DNA from: Bartonella apihabitans
Lineage (GTDB): Bacteria > Pseudomonadota > Alphaproteobacteria > Rhizobiales > Rhizobiaceae
NCBI RefSeq assembly: GCF_030758755.1
Contig: NZ_CP132387.1
Coordinates: forward strand, 2,347,001 to 2,411,000
Direction: 5' to 3'
DNA length: 64,000 bases
The position numbers and the translations under genes are program-made. Position 1 is the first letter of the stretch. Every line of letters starts with the position of its first letter. The notes beneath the pieces are model-generated. The model was not told the DNA's origin. It was given only the letters and a program-made list of their open reading frames with translations, and ran no database searches. Shown here piece by piece: positions 9,165 to 17,551 of the stretch.

Positions 9165-10120
9165 CTTTTTCAAGATAAGCCCTCGCAAGTTCGACCGTGC
9201 CTTTCAAAAAAGTTTTGCGAAGCTTTTCGGCTGTTGGCGTTTGATTGTGCGTTTCAAGCCATGCTGTCAATTGCAAGCGCCGCATCATGATAAGATGGAC
9301 AATCATATCTGCCATTTCCCGTTTTACCGGCATAACGTCGCCATAACCTTCAAGCCATGCATTGATATAGCTTGGAACAAATGGATTATCCTCAATAAAA
9401 CTCAATGAATTGGCAAGATCCAGTCCGAACCAAGAAAAGCCGCAATCATCAAAATCGATCGCAGCAAGGTTTTCGCCATCAATCAACAGATTTGCAAGCC
9501 GCAAATCGCCATGGATAAGACCATAATGGGCGTTATCTTTCGGAAAAGTTGAAGAAAAATATTCAAGCGTTTTATCGCAGTTTTCAAGAATTTCACGGTC
9601 GGCGGGTTGAAGATTTTCGGCCTTTCGCCAATCTCCCCAGATCGCATTGGCTGATCATTGTTTCATAAGTCCAATGTTTACGATTGAATCTTTCCGGCCT
9701 TACCCAATTCATGGATTGCCGATGCAATTTGGCGGAAATTTTACCAAGCTCGAAAAACCGGCGCACAAGTTTGTCATCTGCCTGCGGTTCATGCCCGCTT
9801 ATAAAAGAAAAACAGGCAAGCCTGAAAATGCCCGCTTCGACAAACAATTGACCGGAACGGGAAACGAAAAGATGTGGCACTGTTACAATGCCGGATTGCT
9901 CGATTGCCTGAAGCCAAAGGAGTTCGGATAGAATTTCATCATTTTGATGATAGGAAGGCCGATAAACCCGTATAATTCTTGTCTCGTTCCCGAAAGTCAC
10001 CCGAAAAGTCGCATTTTCCGATATGGTAAGAAGGTCGATACGGGCACTCTCGGGAATATCCCAACAAGCAAGATTGTTCCTTATCAAAGTCGGAAGGTCG
10101 TTTTCGGCTTTATTGATCAT
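9127..10120 (-). CDS. Phosphotransferase of the aminoglycoside/homoserine kinase family (interrupted frame)
   Basis: Kinase-like enzyme of the APH/choline kinase superfamily. The N-terminal half carries the nucleotide-binding lobe (ENATFRVTFGNETRIIRVYRP); the C-terminal half carries the catalytic loop LIHGDLRLANLL and metal site AAIDFDDCGFSWF. The halves are in different frames, breaking near 9650 at TYETMI/NAIWGDWR, where relatives read Gly-Pro. As observed two bases are missing or one is extra. The start overlaps the metW stop by 4 bases, so it belongs to the metX-metW operon; a homoserine-kinase-like role would fit but the substrate is not known. Confidence 0.7.
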
Positions 10121-10749
10121 CTGTGTAACAGAAACACTGCCTGCTGCCCGAACAAATTCCAGGCCCCCAAAGGCAATTTGCGTTTGACGGGTTTTCCCTG
10201 CCGGTTCAACACCACCGCTTCTTCTATTTTTGCCCCTATTTCGTTGACCAGATCGATAAAATCCTCAATCGTACAAAAATGGATATTCGGCGTATCATAC
10301 CAGCTATAGGGAAGCTCTTTGGTAACCGGCATACGGCCGAGAAAAAGCAGATGAGCGCGGGCGCGCCAATAACCGAAATTGGGAATCGAAACAACGGCTC
10401 TCTCGCCAATACGCAAAAGTTGTTCAAGCACAGCTTTCGGATTGCGCGTTGCCTGCAAAGTTTGTGACAGGACAACATAATCGAAGCCGGAATCAGGATA
10501 ATAGATAAGATCGCTATCGGCATCTCCCTGAATGACCGAGAGCCCTTTAAGCAAACATTGGTCAACTCCCTGTTGCGACAATTCCACACCGCGCCCATCA
10601 ACATTGCGCCGCGTTTGCAACAGATAAAGCAAACTGCCATCGCCACAACCGACATCGAGAACACGCGCCCCCGGCCTGATAAAATTGGCAATCACTTCAA
10701 AATCGGTACGGGATTTTAGTGCCGACAATAATTCTTCATCTTCGTTCAT
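10117..10749 (-). CDS. metW: Methionine biosynthesis protein MetW
   Basis: 210-residue SAM-dependent methyltransferase-fold protein. The SAM-binding motif is [15 protein letters not shown] near residue 31, followed by the MetW-specific segments [17 protein letters not shown] and [21 protein letters not shown]. In many proteobacteria metW is co-transcribed with metX and acts with it in homoserine acyltransferase activity. Here its start overlaps the metX end, and its stop overlaps the start of the phosphotransferase gene, so the three genes form a tight operon. Confidence 0.93.
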   Translation of the reverse strand: MNEDEELLSALKSRTDFEVIANFIRPGARVLDVGCGDGSLLYLLQTRRNVDGRGVELSQQGVDQCLLKGLSVIQGDADSDLIYYPDSGFDYVVLSQTLQATRNPKAVLEQLLRIGERAVVSIPNFGYWRARAHLLFLGRMPVTKELPYSWYDTPNIHFCTIEDFIDLVNEIGAKIEEAVVLNRQGKPVKRKLPLGAWNLFGQQAVFLLHR

Positions 10750-11929
10750 GCCGTCAATCCCCTCTTTTCTGCAGCCGCTGTCAGGAAACTGTGAATTGCA
10801 GAAAACATCACCGGTTCATCAAGCAGAAAAGCGTCATGCCCCTTATCGGTTTTGATTTCAACAAAAGAAACCCGCGCTCCGGCAGCGTTGAGTGCGTGCA
10901 CAAAGGTACGACATTGTGCGGTGGTAAACAGCCAGTCACTGGAAAACGAAGCGACAAAAAACCGTCCGCGCGAACCTTTGAAGGCGTCTGCCAGTTGGCC
11001 GCCATATTCGGCTTCAAGATCGAAATAATCCATTGCACGCGTCAAATAAAGATAGCTATTGGCATCAAAGCGCTCGACAAATGTCATACCCTGATGACGC
11101 AAATAGCTTTCGATCTGGAAATCGGCATCAAAACCGAATGTTATCTGGTCGCGGTTTTGTAAATTCCGCCCGAATTTACGATGGAGTGCTGCTTCCGAGA
11201 GATAGGTAACATGGGCTGTCATTCTGGCAACAGCCAAGCCTTTTGTCGGGCGTTTTCCTGCTTCGAGATAACGCCCGCCCAACCAGTTGGGGTCGGCCAT
11301 AACGGCTTGTCTGCCAATTTCATCAAAAGCGATATTTTGCGCCGAATGGCGCGCACCGGTCGCAAGAATGACAGATGAAAACACTTTTTCCTTATAGGCT
11401 GCGGCCCATTGCAAGGCCTGCATTCCGCCCATGGAACCACCAACCACACAAAACAATGTCTTGATTCCCAGTTTTTCGATAAGCATTGCCTGTGCACGCA
11501 CCATATCGCCTATCGTGATAACAGGAAAATCGAGTGCATAGGGTTTTCCCGTTTTCGGATTTTTCGACGCCGGACCAGTCGAGCCGAGGCACCCCCCTAA
11601 CACATTGGAACAGATCACATAATAGCGTTCGGTATCAATAATTTTACCTGGCATACCAATATATCCCACCAACCGGGTTTTCCGGTGACCGGATGGGTAT
11701 TGGCAACATGCTGGTCGCCGGTAAGGGCGTGGCAGATTAAAATGGCGTTGCTTTTGTCTTCATTCAATGTGCCATAGTCCTGATAGGCAATCTGGAAAGG
11801 CGATAAAACAACGCCGCTATCAAGCTGTAGCGGCTCGTCTTGTCCGAACAGCTCTACTTTACTGTCAGGAAAATCAGCTTGGGAATTTTTCGCGCCGGAA
11901 GATTTTCCGGACGATTTTATTTGTGTCAT
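10746..11929 (-). CDS. metX: Homoserine O-acetyltransferase MetX (interrupted frame)
   Basis: First committed step of methionine synthesis: acylation of homoserine. The alpha/beta-hydrolase fold shows the nucleophile serine in [13 protein letters not shown] and the catalytic histidine in KGHDAFLL near the C-terminus. The first ~90 residues ([29 protein letters not shown]) are in a different frame from the rest ([17 protein letters not shown]). The break is one missing base at about 11650-11655, where the family has WWDxxVGPGK, i.e. a Gly-Pro pair. Divergent from hisC. A sigma70-like promoter lies 31-60 bases upstream of the start. Confidence 0.9.
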
Positions 11930-11959
11930 GTCGGTTGCACCGTCTTGAAAGAAAAAGAA

Positions 11960-11989
11960 TAGCTAGTCGCCTCCTCTGACAAATGTCAA
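11960..11989 (-). promoter_or_regulatory. Probable promoter of metX-metW operon
   Basis: On the minus strand TTGACA (11989-11984) and TAGCTA (11965-11960) are separated by 18 bases. The inferred transcription start leaves a leader of only about 25 bases before the metX ATG. The -35 box overlaps the small palindrome TGACA-AA-TGTCA, which could be a regulator site. The leader has no obvious Shine-Dalgarno sequence. Confidence 0.45.
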
Positions 11990-12062
11990 GAATTTCTCTC
12001 GACTTCGGATGAAAGCAAGGGTATTTCCTAAAATATTAAACTACCAGACCGGATAAATATCG

Positions 12063-13168
12063 ATGAAAAAAGATGTTCTTGTTGACCGTCCACAGCCTAG
12101 AAAAGGTATTCTGGATATTGCAGCTTACGTTCCCGGATCAAGCGAGTCCAAAAATACAGGGAAAGTTTTCAAACTTTCTTCGAACGAGTTGCCGCTTGGC
12201 CCTGTCCTGCAGCGATTGACGCTTATCGGCAGGCCGCAGCACATCTTGAACTTTATCCGGACGGTTCGGCCACACCCCTTCTTGAAGCCATTTCGGAAGT
12301 GACAGGGCTTGCAAGAAGCAATTTGATGGCGGGAAACGGTTCGGATGATTTGTTAAGTCTTTTATCCAATACCTATCTGACAGCCGGTGATGAAGGAATC
12401 ATGACCGAACACGGCTTCAGCGTTTACGAAATACAAATCAGAGGAACCGGCGCAAAACCTGTTATTGTGAAAGAAAAAGACTGCCGCATCGATATTGATG
12501 CCATTCTTGCCGCAGTAACAGAAAGAACAAAAATCGTTTTCATTGCCAATCCCGGTAATCCGACCGGCACTTATCTGACAGCAACAGAGGTCAAAAGACT
12601 TCATGCAGGGCTGCCTAAAAATGTACTCCTTGTCCTCGACGGTGCCTATGCCGAATTTGTTACCGAGGATGATTACGATACCGGCGTCGAACTTGTTTCG
12701 GCAAACGAAAATGTTGTCATGACACGCACATTTTCCAAAATCTATGGACTTGCCGGTTTGCGTGTGGGGTGGATGTATGCGCCTCTTCATGTCATTGATG
12801 CGGTCAACCGTATTCGCGGAGCTTTCAACGTCAGTGTACCGGCACAGGCTGCAGCAAGTGTTGCTTTTCGCGACCGTGCCTATATCCAGAATGCTATAGC
12901 CTATAATTCAAAATGGCGTTCCTGGCTCACACATGAAATCGAGGCGTTAGGGCTCAAGGTTACGCCGTCTGTCACCAATTTTCTGCTCATCCATTTTCCG
13001 GCAGACAAGGAAAAATCGGCTGCTCAGGCTGATGATTATCTGAAAGCCAACGGGTATATTTTGCGCCGCGTTACCGGATACGGATTTCCGAACGCGTTGC
13101 GCCTTTCCATTGGATCCGAAGAAGCAAATCGCGGCGTTATCGCCACATTGAAAAATTTTTTGAAGTAG
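12063..13168 (+). CDS. hisC: Histidinol-phosphate aminotransferase family protein HisC (interrupted frame)
   Basis: PLP-dependent fold type I aminotransferase; in Rhizobiales this copy sits next to tyrC and probably serves aromatic amino acid synthesis as well as or instead of histidine. Motifs: [11 protein letters not shown] at the N-terminus, [12 protein letters not shown] near the middle and the PLP lysine in [15 protein letters not shown]. The frame breaks at 12200-12208, directly after Leu-Gly-Pro; adding one base restores [22 protein letters not shown] in register with the rest. Observed bases there are GGCCCTGTCCT; GGGCCC with one G lost would explain it. tyrC starts 4 bases after the stop. 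Confidence 0.88.
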
Positions 13169-13172
13169 AAAA

Positions 13173-14116
13173 ATGTCTGAAGTGAAATTTAAAAAAATCG
13201 CCCTTATCGGTATCGGTCTTATCGGCTCTTCTCTTGCCCGCGTTATTCGCGAAAAAAAATTGGCCGATCATATTGCCATTTCCACCCGCACAGGCACAAC
13301 GCTTGAACGGGCACGCGAACTTAAACTGGGAGACAGCTATACCACCGATAATGGCAAAGCGGTTGAAGATGCCGATCTCGTTATTGTTTCGGTGCTGGTC
13401 GGTTCATCCGGTCAGGTTGCAAAGGAAATTGCCCCGCATTTGAAACCCGGTGCCATTGTTACCGATGTCGGTTCTACCAAAGCATCGGTTATCCGCCAGA
13501 TGAAACCGGAATTGCCCGATAATGTCATCTTTATCCCCGGTCACCCGATTGCCGGTACGGAATTTTCCGGCCCGATGCCGGTTTTGCCGACCTTTTCATC
13601 AATCGCTGGTGCATTTTGACACCGCTTCCTGATACGGATGAAAAAGCAATCGCCAAATTGACCCAATTCTGGGAAGCCTGTGGTGCAAAAGTTGACAGAA
13701 TGGATCCCGAACACCACGATCTGGTTCTGGCAATCACATCGCATTTGCCACATCTTATTGCCTATAACATTGTCGGCACGGCAAGCGACCTTGAAAAAGT
13801 CACCAATTCCGAAGTCATTGCCTATTCGGCTTCCGGTTTTCGCGATTTTACCCGCCTTGCCTCTTCCGACCCGACAATGTGGCGCGACATTTGCCTGAAC
13901 AATAAAGACGCTATCATTGAAATGCTCGGACGTTTCAGTGAAGACCTCGCTTCGCTCCAACGCGCAATCCGCTGGGGAGATGGGCAGGCTCTGTTTGACC
14001 TCTTCACGCGTACACGTGCTGTAAGACGCGGCATTATTGATGCGGGACAGGAAGTTGATGCACCGGATTTCGGTCGTCAGGTTGCTCGCAAACACCCCGA
14101 AGATCTGAAAAAATAA
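13173..14116 (+). CDS. tyrC: Prephenate/arogenate dehydrogenase TyrC (interrupted frame)
   Basis: NAD(P)-dependent cyclohexadienyl dehydrogenase for tyrosine synthesis, about 314 residues after repair. The Rossmann motif is ALIGIGLIGSSLARVI at residues 10-25 and the family histidine motif is GHPIAGTEFSGP. The frame breaks exactly after that Gly-Pro at 13569-13574 (observed GGCCCGATG); restoring one base gives DAGFADLFINRWCILTPLP continuing into the helical C-terminal dimerisation domain. It is the second gene of the hisC-tyrC unit and is followed by a strong terminator. Confidence 0.9.
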
Positions 14117-14127
14117 TCCATTTTGAA

Positions 14128-14168
14128 AAGGAAGCGCATTTGATCAAGACCAGATGCGCTTCTTTGCA
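14128..14168 (+). terminator. Rho-independent terminator after tyrC
   Basis: Inverted repeat GAAGCGCAT (14131-14139) and ATGCGCTTC (14154-14162) with a 14-base loop and a short following T-run (CTTCTTTGC). It lies just after the tyrC stop. The remaining bases up to the mrpG end hold nothing I recognise. Confidence 0.65.
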
Positions 14169-14353
14169 TTCTTTTCTATAATTCGATTTTCTATTGTCCG
14201 GATATAGGATTGCGGCTTTCGGGCGATGAAATTGAAGGCATAAGGCGTGAACTATTCGCCGGTTTTTACGTCCACAAGCAGTCAATTTATCAATCATGCC
14301 GGATAATTGCTTCGGTATTTTTCCGAACAATATATGACTGCACTTTTTACAAT

Positions 14354-14770
14354 TTACTTGAAATCATCAAGGCTCGGCGTTTTTTCAAGAAGCTCTTGCG
14401 GCGTCGGCAAAGTATCGTCAATCTTTTGATAGCGCATTTTTTCTGGCAATTCGGTTGAATTGGAAGATTGATCGCGCTGCATGGCTGCCCGCGATAACAA
14501 CATAAGTGTGACAGGTGTTGTCACGATAATAAATATTGCGAGCAATATAGAATGGGAAATGAGTTTGTGACCGCTTACCGTTGAATAGATGATCGAGGCA
14601 ATGATAATGCCACTGACACCCCAGCTTGTTCCAAGCGTTGGCATGTGTAACCGTTCATAAAAGCTTTTTGCACGATTAAGACCGATGGCGCCGATCAATG
14701 TCAGCCCCGAGCCTAACAGCAGGAAAAACACAATGACGATAGAAAGCCAGAGAGGAAAGTCTTCAATCAT
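14354..14770 (-). CDS. mrpG: Na+/H+ antiporter subunit MrpG
   Basis: Small membrane subunit of the multisubunit Mrp antiporter, 138 residues with three membrane spans. The family segment ANRAKSFYERLHMPTLG-like stretch (GLNRAKSFYERLHMPTLGTS) is clear near residue 30-48. The C-terminal ~45 residues are a hydrophilic extension. Its start overlaps the mrpF end by 4 bases. Last gene of the mrp operon. Confidence 0.9.
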   Translation of the reverse strand: MIEDFPLWLSIVIVFFLLLGSGLTLIGAIGLNRAKSFYERLHMPTLGTSWGVSGIIIASIIYSTVSGHKLISHSILLAIFIIVTTPVTLMLLSRAAMQRDQSSNSTELPEKMRYQKIDDTLPTPQELLEKTPSLDDFK

Positions 14771-15048
14771 TCGATCACTTCCCCGCGCATCAGAAATTTG
14801 GCCAAAGCCGAACTTGAGACAAAGCCCAAAAGGCCGATCACCAATGCGGAATCGAAATAAACGGTTGTGCCGGTGCGCATACCGAAAGTGACAAACAACA
14901 TTAAAGTAGCCGTATAAAGTGCATCAAGGCCCAGAATTCTGTCCTGTGCGCGAGGACCGCGCACAAGTCGTATGAACGACAAAATCATCGCAAGTCCCAG
15001 AAACAATTGCGCAATATTAATGCCCCAATAAAGAATAACAATACTCAT
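14767..15048 (-). CDS. mrpF: Na+/H+ antiporter subunit MrpF
   Basis: 93-residue membrane subunit with three spans. The conserved RLVRGPRAQDRILGLDAL loop near residues 27-44 identifies MrpF. It overlaps mrpE upstream and mrpG downstream by 4 bases each, so the subunits are translationally coupled. Confidence 0.92.
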   Translation of the reverse strand: MSIVILYWGINIAQLFLGLAMILSFIRLVRGPRAQDRILGLDALYTATLMLFVTFGMRTGTTVYFDSALVIGLLGFVSSSALAKFLMRGEVIE

Positions 15049-15536
15049 TGGAATATCTCCAGAAGCAGACTTTCGTAACGGTTTTTAATGAAGTCTCTCC
15101 AATAATTTTCATTATCCATATCAAAATCGAGAACATGGACAAGAAGGCTGCTATCCTTGCTATGATAGGCAATCCAGGCAGTCCCGGGTGTTGCGGTCAT
15201 AATACAGGATAATACAGCAAGTCCCGTATGGTTTTTAAGTTCAAGCGGAACCGTGATGAAGCCGGATTGTTTCCGTTTTGCCCCGCTAAAAAGCACATAG
15301 AGGGCAACATCATAATTCGACTTTACGATATCAATCGTTACGCGAAAAAACAGCCTTATAACCGAGCCCCAATTATGGATAAGTACTTTCTGCGGTTTTA
15401 AAAGCCGCATCAGAAAGCCGCCTGCAAGTCCAACCACAATGCCGATAATTGCCTGCCCCAAGGTAAAGCCGTTCAAAATCATCCACATGAGAAGAAGCGA
15501 CAAGGTCAACAATGGATAGGGGATGATGCGTTTCAT
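15045..15536 (-). CDS. mrpE: Na+/H+ antiporter subunit MrpE
   Basis: 163-residue subunit with two to three N-terminal membrane spans and a cytoplasmic C-terminal domain. The MrpE motif IVKSNYDVALYVL followed by SGFITVPLELKNHTGLAVL is present, as is TATPGTAWI. Overlaps mrpD and mrpF by 4 bases each. Confidence 0.92.
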   Translation of the reverse strand: MKRIIPYPLLTLSLLLMWMILNGFTLGQAIIGIVVGLAGGFLMRLLKPQKVLIHNWGSVIRLFFRVTIDIVKSNYDVALYVLFSGAKRKQSGFITVPLELKNHTGLAVLSCIMTATPGTAWIAYHSKDSSLLVHVLDFDMDNENYWRDFIKNRYESLLLEIFQ

Positions 15537-17212
15537 TTCATACCCCTTTCAACGTCAACATTATCGATAAGTCCCGCCGTTATTTCTTCTGACGGGTTGG
15601 GGCTTACGGCTACTGTTTCCTGCGGCAAAACACTGTCGATATAATTTTGCGGATGATGCAATTCTTCAGCGGCTTTTCCGAGATAGCCTGCAACCGGACC
15701 GGCGGCAATGGTCAATAGAAGACACAAGCCGAGCAAGCCTGCAACGGGAGCAAATTCTATCACTTGCACGCGCGGCACTTTCCCTTCAATCGATGCCCAG
15801 AAAGTGCGGATGCCGGTTCTTGTCATGGCAATGAGTGCGGCAAAACCGGAAAAGATGAGAAGAGCAACAAAAGTCCAATCCCGCGCGCTTGGTTGGTAGC
15901 CATCGCCATTCAGCCCGTCCGGATTGAAAACACCGGTAATCATCATGAATTTTGCGACAAAACCCGAAAATGGCGGCATACCGATAATAAGAATAGCGGT
16001 TATTCCAAAACATGCTCCGAGAATTGCAAGCGTTGCCGGAATATAAGTGCCGACTTCATCCTCTTCATCTTCCTCGTCCTCGCCATAAACTTCCATTGTT
16101 ACCGCAAGAACATTGGCGGCTGTGTCCTGACTGCGTTCGACAAGTTCGACGAGGAGAAAAAATGCCGCAAGCGACAGAGTGGAGGAGACAATATAAAAAA
16201 GCGTGCCAGCGGTGAGCGAAGCATTGCCGGTTCCGATAGCGGCAAGCAGCGTTCCCGATGACACCAGAACACTATAAGAAGCAAGCCGTCCCAGAGCCTG
16301 ACTTGCAAGCACTCCGATAAAACCGAATATCAAGGTTGCGAGCCCGCCATAAAACAATATGTCATTGCCAAAACCGGTTAAAGTTCCGCTATTAGTCCCG
16401 AAAACCAGTAATGTAAGGCGCAAAACAACATAAATGCCGACCTTGCTTAAAATAGCAAATGTTGCTCCAACCGGTGCAGCCACAGCACTATAAGTCGGTG
16501 TTAGCCAGAAGTTGAGTGGCCACATACCGGCTTTGACGAGAAAGGCAATTCCAAGAATTGCCGCGCCGGATTCAAAAATAATACGATCGGCCGATTTGAG
16601 AGTTTGGAGCTTCAAGGCAAGATCGGCCATATTCAATGTTCCGCAAACACCGTAAATGAGCGCTGCACCAATCAGAAAAAACGAAGAGGCAATCAGATTG
16701 ATTACCACATAATGCATACCGGCGCGCACCCTTGCCTGCCCGCTACCGTGGAGGGCAAGCCCGTAAGATGCTGTCAACATAACTTCAAAAAACACAAAGA
16801 GATTGAACAGATCTCCGGTCAGGAAAGCACCGTTTACACCGGCAATCATGAATTGCATGAGAGAATGGAAGTGCGGTCCGGCTTTATGCCAGTGGGCAGC
16901 CGAAAATACCAATGAAGCCACCGCAAGAATGCTTGCCAAAAAAACCATGGCCGCACTTAACCGGTCAAGCACCAGAACTATTCCGAAAGGCGCTTGCCAA
17001 TTGCCGAGGTTATAAACCTCTGCATGGGGGGAGACATCAATAGCCCGCCCGATCAATCCGATAGAAACAAGGACGAGTAGCCCTATCGAAGAAAGGCTTA
17101 TCCATAATTTGAGTTTGCGGCGTCTCTCATCGTAAAAAAGCAGAAGTGCCGCAGTCGCAATAGGAAGGAGAATGGGCAGAATAACGAGATGGTGGAGAAA
17201 ATAATCAATCAT
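15533..17212 (-). CDS. mrpD: Na+/H+ antiporter subunit MrpD
   Basis: 559-residue polytopic subunit homologous to the proton-pumping NuoM/NuoN subunits of complex I. The region FLTGDLFNLFVFFEVMLTASYG and the LVKAGMWPLNFWLTPTYS motif carry the conserved charged residues in transmembrane helices. A run of acidic residues (GEDEEDEEDEVG) in a loop near residue 375 is a local insertion unlike most relatives. Lies directly after mrpC. Confidence 0.93.
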   Translation of the reverse strand: MIDYFLHHLVILPILLPIATAALLLFYDERRRKLKLWISLSSIGLLVLVSIGLIGRAIDVSPHAEVYNLGNWQAPFGIVLVLDRLSAAMVFLASILAVASLVFSAAHWHKAGPHFHSLMQFMIAGVNGAFLTGDLFNLFVFFEVMLTASYGLALHGSGQARVRAGMHYVVINLIASSFFLIGAALIYGVCGTLNMADLALKLQTLKSADRIIFESGAAILGIAFLVKAGMWPLNFWLTPTYSAVAAPVGATFAILSKVGIYVVLRLTLLVFGTNSGTLTGFGNDILFYGGLATLIFGFIGVLASQALGRLASYSVLVSSGTLLAAIGTGNASLTAGTLFYIVSSTLSLAAFFLLVELVERSQDTAANVLAVTMEVYGEDEEDEEDEVGTYIPATLAILGACFGITAILIIGMPPFSGFVAKFMMITGVFNPDGLNGDGYQPSARDWTFVALLIFSGFAALIAMTRTGIRTFWASIEGKVPRVQVIEFAPVAGLLGLCLLLTIAAGPVAGYLGKAAEELHHPQNYIDSVLPQETVAVSPNPSEEITAGLIDNVDVERGMK

Positions 17213-17551
17213 TTATTTTCCCTTCCATCGACATGGTCCCGAACCGGTTAGGCCGCGTGAAACAAGCAGAATAACAAGGAATAATGCGGTTGTCGCAAAA
17301 CCGATGACAATGGCCGTGAGAACCAGCGCTTGCGGTATCGGATCGGCATAATTTGCCGGATTGACAGGATTGGAGGGGTCAACAATCGGTGCTGCATTCG
17401 AACGGGGACGCGCCATTGAAAAAATAAACAGATTGACCGCATAGGAAATAAGCGAAAGCCCCAGAATGACCTGATAGGTTCTTGGACGCAGAATAAGCCA
17501 GATTCCTGAACCGGCAAGCACACCGATACCGAGAGAAAGAACAATTTCCAT
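17213..17551 (-). CDS. mrpC: Na+/H+ antiporter subunit MrpC
   Basis: 112-residue subunit homologous to NuoK, with three membrane spans. ILGLSLISYAVNLFIFSMAR and DPIPQALVLTAIVIGFATTAL are the family hallmarks. The start codon shares one base with the mrpAB stop, and the stop abuts mrpD. Confidence 0.93.
   Translation of the reverse strand: MEIVLSLGIGVLAGSGIWLILRPRTYQVILGLSLISYAVNLFIFSMARPRSNAAPIVDPSNPVNPANYADPIPQALVLTAIVIGFATTALFLVILLVSRGLTGSGPCRWKGK

Noticed and set aside
11930..12062. SAM riboswitch upstream of metX
   Set aside because: Expected in many alphaproteobacteria, but the predicted promoter leaves only about 25 bases of leader and no pseudoknot elements were found.
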